From contig CAMLYR010000045.1 of the NCBI GenBank assembly GCA_946491915.1, forward strand, positions 1-10,864: 10,864 nt of DNA, written 5' to 3'. This document shows positions 1 through 7,115 of this stretch, piece after piece. Source of the DNA: an uncultured Clostridium sp. (GTDB lineage Bacteria > Bacillota_A > Clostridia > TANB77 > CAG-508). Both the position numbers and the translations under genes were made by a program. The notes under the pieces are model-generated. The model was not told the origin of the DNA. It saw only the letters and a list, made by a program, of their open reading frames with translations, and did no database searches. The first letter of the stretch is position 1. Every line of letters starts with the position of its first letter.

Positions 1-70
1 TATTCAATAGAAATTTCTATTTATTTATCAACTTACTTATATATTTTATAAAGTTTGAATTTTTTATCTA

Positions 71-178
71 ATAAAAATCCATGATTACTCAAAAATCCAT
101 AATTCGTCAAAAAGATTAATCAAAATAATTATTCAAAAATCCACAAATGATTCATCAAAATGATTACTCAAAAATCCT
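71..178. repeat. Degenerate AT-rich direct repeats upstream of the Rpn-like gene
   Basis: An 18-bp sequence, ATGATTACTCAAAAATCC, occurs exactly at 81-98 and 160-177. Shorter, imperfect relatives sharing the core CAAAAATCC or AAAAATCC lie at 71-80 and 127-142, with a more diverged stretch at 101-126. Spacing is irregular, so this is not a regular tandem array. No gene is visible in 1-229; the rest of that stretch is simple AT-rich sequence. Confidence 0.6.
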
Positions 179-200
179 GAATTTCGAAGAAATATATAAA

Positions 201-227
201 AGGAGGTTTTATTTTAGTGCACTAAAA
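201..227 (+). promoter_or_regulatory. Ribosome binding site followed by a 16-bp perfect palindrome
   Basis: A strong AGGAGG at 201-206 stands 23 nt before the first possible start codon (ATG 230), which is normally too far. The gap holds a perfect palindrome, TTTTAGTGCACTAAAA, at 212-227. If the mRNA folds here (6-bp stem, UGCA loop), about 7 nt of unpaired spacer remain, which is normal. It could instead be an operator for a dimeric DNA-binding protein. An in-frame TAG at 215-217 rules out any earlier start. Confidence 0.5.
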
Positions 228-229
228 AC

Positions 230-865
230 ATGTATATGAATCGAAAATTTGTTGCAAAAAGTAATTTTGTACTAAGGAGAGTTTTAAATACAGAAGAAAA
301 TGTAGACATATTAAAAGAATTTATAGAGGTGATGTTAAACGCAGAAATAAAACAAGCGAAAATTAATCCATACTTAGAAAAATTAAAAGGACATTTACCA
401 GCAGAAGAAAATTTTGGCATTGCAGATTTAAGGATAAAAACAGCTGAAAATGAGGAAATAAATGTAGGTATACAAATAATTGATGGAGAACATATTTTAG
501 TAAAGATGTTGTTATACTATGTACAAATTCATGCAAATCAATTAGAATATGATGAACATAGAGAAATTGTAAAAACAACTACCATTAATATATTAGATTT
601 TGTTTTGAACAAAAGATTAGCATATCATAGTAAAATGATGGTAAGGGAAGAAAATATGACAAACATTATTGATAATTATCCAGAAATTCATATTTTACAA
701 TTGCCAAAATTTAAGCTTAAAGATAGTAAAGAGATGACATTAAAACAAGCATGGATAAGTTATTTAAAGGGAGAAGATACAGAAGAAGCAATTAAAAAAA
801 GTGAAAAAATAAAAAAATTAGATAAGCTACTTGAAAAATATTGGAGGGAGGAGATAATGGAATAA
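230..865 (+). CDS. Rpn/PDDEXK-family putative transposase or recombination-promoting nuclease-like protein
   Basis: The 211-residue protein resembles the large clostridial family annotated as 'Rpn family recombination-promoting nuclease' or 'PD-(D/E)XK nuclease family transposase'. Visible family features are the N-terminal block with KSNFVLRRVLNTEENVDILKEF (split here: residues 10-31), the core FGIADLRI (63-69, candidate catalytic Asp66), the following strand INVGIQIID (77-85), and the YYVQIHANQLEY block (96-107) with ILDF at 121-124. In the classical PD-(D/E)XK core the second strand carries E-x-Q/K; here the position before IQ is Gly80 (GGT, 467-469). It is shorter than typical Rpn proteins of about 280-300 residues and ends soon after a charged helix. 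ATG 230 is the annotated start; ATG 236 is an alternative. The gene stands alone and ends before a bidirectional terminator. Activity is uncertain. Confidence 0.75.
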   Translation: MYMNRKFVAKSNFVLRRVLNTEENVDILKEFIEVMLNAEIKQAKINPYLEKLKGHLPAEENFGIADLRIKTAENEEINVGIQIIDGEHILVKMLLYYVQIHANQLEYDEHREIVKTTTINILDFVLNKRLAYHSKMMVREENMTNIIDNYPEIHILQLPKFKLKDSKEMTLKQAWISYLKGEDTEEAIKKSEKIKKLDKLLEKYWREEIME

Positions 866-937
866 AAAGCTTAAAATTGTTACATATAGGAAAATCTATA
901 AAAGGCTGAGATAAAACCAAATTTTCTTATACAATAC

Positions 938-982
938 AAAAAACGTGCGTAAACAAAATCAAAGATTTCAACGCACGTTTTT
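938..982. terminator. Bidirectional rho-independent terminator between convergent genes
   Basis: AAAAACGTGCGT (939-950) pairs perfectly with ACGCACGTTTTT (971-982). Within the 20-nt loop a second small stem, AAATC (956-960) with GATTT (964-968), is possible. The A-run on the left and T-run on the right give a U-tract in both directions, so it can end the 230-865 gene on the plus strand and the PBP gene on the minus strand. Confidence 0.85.
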
Positions 983-989
983 GGTAATT

Positions 990-1061
990 GCATCTCCTAA
1001 AATTAGTACATATTTTAAGATTAATGCATATCCAAAAATTAGAACATATTTTAAGATTAAT
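990..1061. repeat. 36-bp tandem duplication covering the 3' end of the PBP gene
   Basis: Units at 990-1025 and 1026-1061 match at 33 of 36 positions. The second unit contains the PBP stop codon (TAA, 1057-1059 on the minus strand), and the first carries a copy of that stop in the same context. The duplication therefore lies in the 3' untranslated region between the stop and the terminator. Confidence 0.8.
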
Positions 1062-3624
1062 GGGCATCTGTTAAAGTTGGTTTCAAAGTTACACTGATAA
1101 TGGTTCCCTCTTGTACAAGTTCACCCGCCGTATAATCTTGAGTAGTTACAATACCCGAACCAGTAACACTAATATTTAAGTTTTTAGCTTTTAAAGCATT
1201 GATTGCTTGTGATAAATTCATATTTGATAAATCAGGAACCTCAACAGAGGTAGCAACTGTATCACCTTCACCATATAACATGATAATAGAATTAGCAGCT
1301 AACTTAGCACCCGGTTTTGGATTTTGGTCTGAAACTAATGTTGAGTTTTCATCTCCAGAAGAAACAATTTCACAATCAAATCCTGCATCAGTAAGTACTT
1401 TTTTAGCTTCTGTAATTGTTTTATTTCTAACATCAGGAACGGTAATCAAATTTTCAGAGCTATTATCAGCCTCTGTTGTATCTGATGGTACACCTAAATA
1501 TGGTAATATTTCAGATAACATTTGTGAAACAACAGGAGCAGCGACAGAACCACCTTGATATCCATATTGTTCATTTTGAGGATCATATAAGGTAAGTAAT
1601 ATAACAACTTGTGTATCTTCAATAGGAGAGATAGCAACAAATGATGAAACATAACCATCATCTTTATTTGCTTCTGTAGGTTCAGAAGTTCCAGATTTTC
1701 CTCCAATAGAATATCCAGAAACTTGAACATTTTTACCAGTTCCTTCTAATACAACAGATTCCATCATAGATTTTACTTTTTCAGATGTTGATTTAGATAA
1801 AACTTGTCTTACTTTTGTAGGTTGGGTTTCAGTCACAGCACCAGTATCTGTATTGGTAATAGATTTAATAATATTTGGTTTCATCAAAACACCATCATTT
1901 GCCACACAAGAAATAGCAGTTATCATTTGAAGAGGTGTTACTTGAAATCTTTGACCAAATGCATATGTAGCAAGTTCAACTGGACCGACTTCATCTAAAT
2001 CATGGAAAATACTAGTTTGTTCTCCATATAATCCAGAATTGGTTGATTCAAATAATCCAAAAGCCTGATAATATTTATATAAAGTAGAAGCACCGATTCT
2101 TTGTGCTAATTGGATAAATGCTGGGTTACATGAATTTTCTAAAGCATCTGTTAAGGTTTGAGAACCATGTGGGTTATACTTTCTCCAACAATCAATTGTT
2201 CTATCTTCAACTACTTGAGATCCAGAACAAAAGAAATCACCTTCTTTGTCAGGAGTGGTAATTCCTTCTTCTAAAGCAACACTAGAAGTGATAATTTTAA
2301 AAGTAGAACCTGGTTCATAACTTTCTGCAACAGATTTATTAGACCACATTTTATATAAAGCTTCATTTTTTTCTTCATCTGATAAAGAATCATAGGTTTT
2401 GGCTAATGTAGAATTTGGAGTATAAGGTGAATTTAAATCATAGTCTGGATAACAAGCCATTCCCAAAATGTCACCAGTTTGTGGATTCATCACAATGACA
2501 TTTCCACCATCTTCACATTCATATTTCTCAACAGCTTGTTCTAGATATTTTTCAATAGTAGATTGTATTTTAAAATCAATGGTAAGTGTGATATCACTAC
2601 CATTTTCAGCAGAGATATAGGTTTCTTCTGCATTTGGAATTTCTTTTTGACTACTATCTTTTGCACTAACGATTTTTCCAGGAGTACCAGTCAAAACAGA
2701 ATCCCACTTAGACTCAATTCCGCTTAAGCCTTGATTGTCATCACCGCAAAAGCCAATGACACTAGATGCAAGATCACCATAAGGATAATATCGTTTTGTA
2801 TCTTCATCTATGTTGATACCAACAGATATATCATTTTCATCCATCCAAGATTTTAATTCATCTACTTTTTCTTGTTCTACTTTTTTGATGATGGTTTCTA
2901 CTTGTGATTTACTGTTTACTTTTTCTAATGTTTCATTATAATCTAATGCAAATATATCGGAAAGACCTTTAGCGACAGTTTCTTTTAATGTTTTTGTTTC
3001 CTCATCAGTGTCTCCTACAATCCTATTAGGATTAATCGTGATGGTATCTACTTGTGCACTAATAGCTAAAGGTATTCCAGTAGAGTCATAAATATTTCCT
3101 CTTTTAGGACTAAGAATTTGATTAATGGCTTGCTGTTGGTACGCCATTTCCGTTAAATAGGCACCATCGACAAATTGTAGATAGCCAAGTCTTCCTAAAA
3201 GTAATACAAAAATAACAATAATGATAATAAAAGTATTACGCAATTTTGGTGTATAGATTAAATTTTGGGAATCAAATTTACGATTCAAACTAATGACATT
3301 GGAGTCTTTTTCCTTTTTTATTTTGGCAAGGCTTTTGTCTTTTTCATTTTTGATGACAGCAATACTTTTGTTTTTCTCGTTATCGTTTTTAACCATGTTT
3401 TTACCCATATTTTTCACCATAATGTTGTCTTTTTCCTTGTTAATTTTTTTCGTATCTCTCTCTTTATTTTTCTTTGTTTTCATCTTACTTTTATCTTTTT
3501 TCGTATCATCTTTTGATGATACACCTATATAAATATTTTTGTATTGTATATCGTTTTTATTTGTCTTATTTGTTTTTTTAGTTTTATTTTGTTTCTTGGT
3601 TTTATTTGTTTTTTTTGTACTCAT
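1057..3624 (-). CDS. Class B penicillin-binding protein (PBP2/SpoVD type) with two PASTA domains
   Basis: A peptidoglycan D,D-transpeptidase anchored in the cytoplasmic membrane, cross-linking stem peptides for division or spore cortex. In 855-residue numbering: a Lys/Asn-rich cytoplasmic tail (1-125), one membrane helix with an IIIIVIFVLLL core (131-149), a dimerisation domain with SPKRGNIYD (172-180), and a transpeptidase domain with STFK (nucleophile Ser440), SCN (498-500) and KSG (643-645). Two PASTA domains follow (about 725-787 and 793-849). I chose ATG 3624 because AGAGG (3636-3632) stands 7 nt upstream and the likely promoter starts transcription near 3652; the longer TTG 3654 reading frame has no ribosome site. 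SpoVD usually has one PASTA and about 640 residues; the tail and second PASTA explain the extra length. No dcw (mra/fts/mur) genes are adjacent, so assignment to FtsI-like, SpoVD or a resistance PBP stays open. Confidence 0.93.
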   Translation of the reverse strand: MSTKKTNKTKKQNKTKKTNKTNKNDIQYKNIYIGVSSKDDTKKDKSKMKTKKNKERDTKKINKEKDNIMVKNMGKNMVKNDNEKNKSIAVIKNEKDKSLAKIKKEKDSNVISLNRKFDSQNLIYTPKLRNTFIIIIVIFVLLLGRLGYLQFVDGAYLTEMAYQQQAINQILSPKRGNIYDSTGIPLAISAQVDTITINPNRIVGDTDEETKTLKETVAKGLSDIFALDYNETLEKVNSKSQVETIIKKVEQEKVDELKSWMDENDISVGINIDEDTKRYYPYGDLASSVIGFCGDDNQGLSGIESKWDSVLTGTPGKIVSAKDSSQKEIPNAEETYISAENGSDITLTIDFKIQSTIEKYLEQAVEKYECEDGGNVIVMNPQTGDILGMACYPDYDLNSPYTPNSTLAKTYDSLSDEEKNEALYKMWSNKSVAESYEPGSTFKIITSSVALEEGITTPDKEGDFFCSGSQVVEDRTIDCWRKYNPHGSQTLTDALENSCNPAFIQLAQRIGASTLYKYYQAFGLFESTNSGLYGEQTSIFHDLDEVGPVELATYAFGQRFQVTPLQMITAISCVANDGVLMKPNIIKSITNTDTGAVTETQPTKVRQVLSKSTSEKVKSMMESVVLEGTGKNVQVSGYSIGGKSGTSEPTEANKDDGYVSSFVAISPIEDTQVVILLTLYDPQNEQYGYQGGSVAAPVVSQMLSEILPYLGVPSDTTEADNSSENLITVPDVRNKTITEAKKVLTDAGFDCEIVSSGDENSTLVSDQNPKPGAKLAANSIIMLYGEGDTVATSVEVPDLSNMNLSQAINALKAKNLNISVTGSGIVTTQDYTAGELVQEGTIISVTLKPTLTDAH

Positions 3625-3658
3625 AGCTTCGCCTCTTTTGTTAAAAATTTGCAATTAT

Positions 3659-3687
3659 ATTTTATATTAAAAGTAGCAAAAAAGCAA
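3659..3687 (-). promoter_or_regulatory. Likely sigma-A promoter of the PBP gene
   Basis: On the minus strand TTGCTT (3687-3682) and TAAAAT (3664-3659) are separated by 17 nt, giving a start near 3652 and a leader of about 28 nt before ATG 3624. An overlapping TATAAT (3659-3654) has worse spacing to any -35. This is prediction from consensus only. Confidence 0.4.
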
Positions 3688-3756
3688 TAAAGACACAGAA
3701 AATTTACAAATATCAGGTGATGACTTGTTATAATTTACAGTAGACCTATTTTATAG

Positions 3757-3951
3757 AATGTTGATATATTAATATTTCATAAATTTTTCGGCTCAATACG
3801 TAATATAAGAATTTCTAAAATACTTTTATGGCACCCTTTCACTTAGTCCTCGCTAACGCTCGACGCGAACATTTTCCATAAAACCATTTAAGAAATTCTA
3901 ATATTCCTCCAATCACATTCAAAATTTAATCAATATTAATATATCAACATT
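3757..3951. mobile_element. 195-bp foldback (MITE-like) element with 20-bp perfect terminal inverted repeats
   Basis: The first 20 bases (3757-3776, AATGTTGATATATTAATATT) are exactly the reverse complement of 3932-3951. Similarity between the arms continues inward: around 3803-3831 and 3876-3905 both read roughly AATAT-AGAATTTCT, AAAT, TTTTATGG. The arms are therefore about 76 bp, with a one-base indel and a diverged middle. The hinge (3832-3875) holds a GC-rich island, CGCTAACGCTCGACGCG, quite unlike the surroundings, with a small TCGC/GCGA stem. It encodes no protein. I could not identify a convincing target-site duplication. It sits exactly between two divergent promoters. A non-autonomous transposable element or a large structured RNA/insulator are the alternatives. 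Confidence 0.7.
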
Positions 3952-4023
3952 TTAATCATTAATTTTTTGGAATGTGAATTGTAACGATGACTTTGGGGAC
4001 GAAACAAAAAATGTATAACAATA

Positions 4024-4052
4024 TTGAAAAAGAGAACAATTTAGAATATAAT
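4024..4052 (+). promoter_or_regulatory. Strong sigma-A type promoter of the ksgA cluster
   Basis: TTGAAA (4024-4029), a 17-nt spacer, and a perfect TATAAT (4047-4052) predict transcription from about 4059. AAAGGA at 4068-4073 then serves ATG 4083 with a 9-nt spacer. This is the best promoter in the window and probably drives the downstream enzyme genes too. Confidence 0.75.
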
Positions 4053-4082
4053 AAATAGGAAAAAACGAAAGGAAATAAAAAG

Positions 4083-4976
4083 ATGAGTCATATTCTAGAA
4101 GATACCCAATTTATTATGAAAAAATATAAAATTAGAGCCAATAAAGCATTGGGACAAAATTTTTTAATAAATCAAAATGTGGTGGATAAAATTGTAGAAA
4201 ATAGCCATATTACAAGAGAGGACTTAGTGATTGAAATCGGACCAGGATTGGGAACATTAACAAAAGAATTACTAGAAAAAGCAGGAAAAGTTATTTGTAT
4301 TGAATTAGACAAAAAGATGATAAAGATATTAACTGATAGATTTTCTCTATATGAAAATTTTGAACTGATTCATGGAGATGTGTTAAAAGTTAGATTAAAT
4401 AAAATCATAAAAGAAGAAAAAGAAAAAAACGGTTTCAAATCTGCAAAGATTGTAGCAAATTTACCATACTATATAACCACACCAATTATCATGAAACTAT
4501 TAGAAGAACGATTAGATTTAGAAAGTATTACGGTTATGATACAAAAAGAAGTAGCAGATAGATTAATAGCAATTCCCGGAGAAAAAGAAACAGGAGCCAT
4601 TACCTATTCTGTATATTATTATGCAACAGCTGAAGGAATCATGGAAGTACCACACGATTCATTTATACCAGAACCAGAAGTGACTTCAAAAGTAATCAAA
4701 TTAACATTAAGAAAAGAACCGCCAGTAGAAGTAAAAAGTAGAGGGGTTATGTTCAAAATTATCAAAAGTGCGTTTATGCAAAGAAGAAAAACATTGTTAA
4801 ATGCATTAACCAATACAAAGGTATTTATGTCTAAAGAAGAAGGTTTAGCAATTTTAAAAGAATTACACTTAGATGAAAATGTAAGAGCAGAAAAATTAAC
4901 ATTACAAGACTTTGCCGAGATAACTAATAAAATATTGGTAGATGAACCAGAAGAGAAAAATAGCTCAAAAAAGTAA
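4083..4976 (+). CDS. ksgA: 16S rRNA (adenine1518-N6/adenine1519-N6)-dimethyltransferase KsgA/RsmA
   Basis: Dimethylates two adjacent adenines in the 3'-terminal helix 45 of 16S rRNA using S-adenosylmethionine, late in 30S subunit assembly; loss gives kasugamycin resistance. The 297-residue length is normal. Hallmarks in order: KALGQNFLIN (21-30), the SAM-binding motif I EIGPGLGTLT (51-60), the acidic residue after strand 2 (CIELD, 72-76), HGDV (97-100), the target-base motif NLPYY (126-130), and the C-terminal rRNA-binding helices with SAFMQRRKTLLNAL (229-242, given in two parts: SAFMQRR and KTLLNAL). The start at 4083 has AAAGGA at a good distance and a strong promoter. No terminator is visible before the Nudix gene 104 nt downstream, so read-through is likely. 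The tail after residue 285 is Lys/Glu/Ser-rich and variable in the family. Confidence 0.97.
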   Translation: MSHILEDTQFIMKKYKIRANKALGQNFLINQNVVDKIVENSHITREDLVIEIGPGLGTLTKELLEKAGKVICIELDKKMIKILTDRFSLYENFELIHGDVLKVRLNKIIKEEKEKNGFKSAKIVANLPYYITTPIIMKLLEERLDLESITVMIQKEVADRLIAIPGEKETGAITYSVYYYATAEGIMEVPHDSFIPEPEVTSKVIKLTLRKEPPVEVKSRGVMFKIIKSAFMQRRKTLLNALTNTKVFMSKEEGLAILKELHLDENVRAEKLTLQDFAEITNKILVDEPEEKNSSKK

Positions 4977-5080
4977 AAGAATTCAAAGAAGAAAAAAACA
5001 GGGTATAGGAAAAATCGCTTTAAAGTAAAAGATAAAATTTTGAATATAAAATAAAGAAAAACATAAGAGTTGGAGGAAAT

Positions 5081-5596
5081 ATGGAGGAAAGAGATTTCGT
5101 AGATAAAAATAAAAAGCCAATAGGGGAAACAACAACAGAGGAAAGCAATATAGCAGAAGGAAAATATATCCAAATAGTCATTATCTGTATAGAAAACGAT
5201 AAAAAAGAGTTTCTAATACAAAAAAGGGCAAAAAAGAAAAATGGAAAATGGGCATTAACAGGTGGTCATGTTATTTCAGGAGAAGAAAGTGTACACGCTA
5301 TTTTAAGAGAAGTAGAAGAAGAATTAGGATTAAGATTACAAGAAAGAGAAATAGAATTGGTATTTTCTAAGAGAGCATATGATTGTTTTGTAGATGTATA
5401 TCATGCAAAACAAGATGTAAATCCATTGGATTTAAATTTAGAAAAAGAAGAAGTAGAAACTGTAAAATGGATGACACTAGAAGAAATAAAAACTTTAAGA
5501 GAAAAGAATTTATTTTTAGAATATCATTATGATGCTTTGCAAGAATGTATATATTTTTTAGAAAAAATTAAGGAAGAGGAGAATAAGAATGTATAA
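5081..5596 (+). CDS. Nudix hydrolase, IPP-isomerase-like subgroup
   Basis: Hydrolyses a nucleoside diphosphate linked to another moiety, or acts on a related pyrophosphate; the substrate cannot be read from sequence. A perfect Nudix box (G-x5-E-x7-REUxEExGU) lies at residues 62-84, starting GHVISGE and ending REVEEELGL, with the Mg2+-binding glutamates in REVEEE. The N-terminus (ERDFVDKNKKPIGETT, 3-18) resembles the start of the isopentenyl-diphosphate-isomerase-like Nudix group (YfcD-like), but at 171 residues with no obvious isomerase Cys/Glu pair a hydrolase is likelier. GGAGG (5072-5076) lies only 4 nt before ATG 5081, a tight spacing. The gene overlaps the next by 8 nt (shared ATGTATAA), which implies translational coupling with the HAD phosphatase. 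Confidence 0.9.
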   Translation: MEERDFVDKNKKPIGETTTEESNIAEGKYIQIVIICIENDKKEFLIQKRAKKKNGKWALTGGHVISGEESVHAILREVEEELGLRLQEREIELVFSKRAYDCFVDVYHAKQDVNPLDLNLEKEEVETVKWMTLEEIKTLREKNLFLEYHYDALQECIYFLEKIKEEENKNV

Positions 5597-6410
5597 ATTA
5601 GTAGCAATTGATATAGATGGGACCTTGATAACAGATAAGAAAGAAGTAACCCCAAGAACAATAGAAACAATAAAAGAGGCCTCAAGCAAGGGGATAAAAG
5701 TTATCATTTGTAGTGGAAGATCATTTTACCGATTAGAAAAATATGTAGAGGAAGTCGGATTAAAAAAGGAAAATCAATGTTCAATTTGTTTTAATGGAGG
5801 AATGATTGTAGAAAACACAACGAAAAACATTATATATTCCAAACATTTAGATACTGAAGAAGTAAAAGAATTAATACAATTGGGAAAAACACTAGAATTG
5901 CCAATGATGATATATGCAAAAGATACACATTATACAGAAAAAGTACCAGATATCATAAAGCAAAATGATAAAAATTTAGAAGGATTAAATTTAAAAGTGG
6001 TTCATTTTGATGAGATAAATTTTAATAAAGAAGAAAATTATATTTATAAAGTTTGCTTTATCGATAAACCAGAAAAAATTAAAGAAAAAAGAAAAGAAAT
6101 TCCAAAAGAAATAGTAGAAAAATATGAAATAACCAGTAGTGTTCCAGAATATATAGAAATTGTCAAAAAAGGAATCAAAAAATCAGAAGGCATAAAAGCC
6201 GTTATGCAAATATATGGTATCAAACAAGAAGAAGTTATGGCAATTGGCGATGGGGAAAATGATGTAGAAATGTTAAAATTTGCAGGTTTAGGAGTGGCTA
6301 TGGAAAATGCGAGTGACTATGTAAAGGGATTTGCAGATGTGATAACTACATCTAATAACAATAATGGAGTTGCCAATGCCATTGAAAAGTATATTTTAAA
6401 AGGAGAATAA
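5589..6410 (+). CDS. Cof-type HAD-superfamily phosphatase (subfamily IIB)
   Basis: A cytosolic Mg2+-dependent phosphatase of the Cof/YbiV group, which dephosphorylates sugar phosphates, pyridoxal phosphate, FMN or similar small phosphates; the substrate here is unknown. Motif I is DIDGTL (residues 8-13; Asp8 nucleophile, Asp10 acid/base), motif II is CSGRS (41-45, Ser42), the motif III lysine is probably Lys197 or Lys198, and motif IV is GDGEND (220-225), with Asp221 and Asp225 as metal ligands. The C2B cap lies between motifs II and III (about 85-190). Length 273 residues is normal. GAGGAG at 5576-5581 serves ATG 5589 with a 7-nt spacer. It overlaps the Nudix gene upstream, and the deaminase-like gene starts 2 nt after its stop. 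The company suggests metabolite house-cleaning (inference). Confidence 0.93.
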   Translation: MYKLVAIDIDGTLITDKKEVTPRTIETIKEASSKGIKVIICSGRSFYRLEKYVEEVGLKKENQCSICFNGGMIVENTTKNIIYSKHLDTEEVKELIQLGKTLELPMMIYAKDTHYTEKVPDIIKQNDKNLEGLNLKVVHFDEINFNKEENYIYKVCFIDKPEKIKEKRKEIPKEIVEKYEITSSVPEYIEIVKKGIKKSEGIKAVMQIYGIKQEEVMAIGDGENDVEMLKFAGLGVAMENASDYVKGFADVITTSNNNNGVANAIEKYILKGE

Positions 6411-6412
6411 AA

Positions 6413-6817
6413 ATGGATAAAGATTTTCAGATATTAATAGAAGAAGCAAAGAAATTTGCTAAAAAGAGAATTTTAACTGAATATGCATCTTGTGGTCATT
6501 GTGGTTGTGCATTAATGACAGCAAAAGGAAATATTTATACAGGAACTTCAATTTATTCTAAGTGTAATCTTGGAAGATGTGCAGAATATGCAGCGATTGC
6601 AGAAATGTTAAAACATAATGAAAGTGAAATTAAGAAAATTGTTTCTTATTCAGCAAAAGGTGTCATATATCCACCTTGTGGAAGTGGTAGAGAATTGATT
6701 CGTATGGTAGATGATAAAAATTTAGAGACTGAGGTTATGGTTAGAGAAGATAAAGTTTGCAAGTTAAAAGAATTGTTGCCAGAGATGTATATAACGAGGA
6801 GTGATAGCCATGAATAA
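6413..6817 (+). CDS. Cytidine-deaminase-like protein lacking one canonical zinc cysteine
   Basis: Homotetrameric cytidine deaminases convert (deoxy)cytidine to (deoxy)uridine using zinc held by Cys in C-A-E and two Cys in P-C-x-x-C. Here CAEYAAIAEM (56-65) supplies Cys56 and the proton-shuttling Glu58, but the second motif reads PPCGSGRELI (87-96): Cys89 is present, while the last ligand position is Gly92 (GGT, 6686-6688), one base from Cys (TGT). An extra CxxCxC at residues 27-32 (CGHCGC) sits where the family has the VGAAL-type substrate strand. The fold otherwise matches, for example TAKGNIYTGTSI (36-47), and 134 residues is the usual size. The ribosome site is AAGGAG just before the HAD stop. 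The gene overlaps the next by 8 nt. It may be an inactive or substrate-shifted member, a recent mutation, or a sequencing error. Confidence 0.85.
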   Translation: MDKDFQILIEEAKKFAKKRILTEYASCGHCGCALMTAKGNIYTGTSIYSKCNLGRCAEYAAIAEMLKHNESEIKKIVSYSAKGVIYPPCGSGRELIRMVDDKNLETEVMVREDKVCKLKELLPEMYITRSDSHE

Positions 6818-7115
6818 AAAGAATAAAGTAGTGGTTCTAGTTGGTTCATTAAAGTTTTGGGATAAAATACAAGTAATGCATGAAAAATTAGAATTACAAG
6901 GATATGCCGTTATTGGAATAACACCACATGTGATGGAAAGAGATTATACAAAAGAAGAAGAGGATTTATTAGATGAATTGCAAATGTCAAAAATAAAATT
7001 AGCTGATGCTATTTTTGTGGTGAATGTCAATCAATATATTGGATTTAGTACTAATAGAGAAATTGAATTTGCTAAATCACTAAATAAAGAAATTATGTAT
7101 TTAGAAGATCAATAA
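6810..7115 (+). CDS. Nucleoside 2-deoxyribosyltransferase-like Rossmann-type protein
   Basis: A short (101-residue) protein of the nucleoside 2-deoxyribosyltransferase-like fold, whose members cleave or exchange N-glycosidic bonds of (deoxy)nucleosides or nucleotides. Visible features: a first beta strand and loop VVVLVGSLKFWDKI (8-21), and the C-terminal block DAIFVVNVNQYIG (67-79) followed by STNREIEFAKSLNKEIMYLE, which contains the family's conserved Asn and Glu (the probable nucleophile is the Glu of REIEFA). GAGGAG at 6796-6801 fits ATG 6810 with 8 nt, so I prefer this start to the GTG at 6801, which lies inside the ribosome site. It overlaps the deaminase-like gene by ATGAATAA. It is small for a stand-alone transferase (usually about 150 residues), so the function is a family-level inference. 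Confidence 0.7.
   Translation: MNKKNKVVVLVGSLKFWDKIQVMHEKLELQGYAVIGITPHVMERDYTKEEEDLLDELQMSKIKLADAIFVVNVNQYIGFSTNREIEFAKSLNKEIMYLEDQ

Noticed and set aside
71..178. CRISPR-like array of short repeats
   Set aside because: Only one 18-bp exact pair, irregular spacing, related low-complexity spacers and no cas genes.
3265..3532. Hydrophobic plus-strand reading frames opposite the PBP tail
   Set aside because: Their Phe-rich runs are the complement of the AAA/AAG lysine codons of the PBP tail.
3625..3654. Longer PBP start at TTG 3654
   Set aside because: No ribosome site ahead of it, and it overlaps the predicted transcription start; ATG 3624 has AGAGG at 7 nt.
3850..3868. CGCTAACGCTCGACGCG island as a gene terminator
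   Set aside because: No T-run on either strand and it is the hinge of a larger symmetric element.
4619..5173. Long minus-strand reading frame opposite ksgA and the Nudix gene
   Set aside because: Phe/Ser-rich composition is the mirror of Lys/Glu-rich coding on the other strand; no ribosome site or family features.
6801..6809. GTG 6801 as start of the deoxyribosyltransferase-like gene
   Set aside because: The GTG lies in the ribosome binding site; ATG 6810 has ideal spacing.
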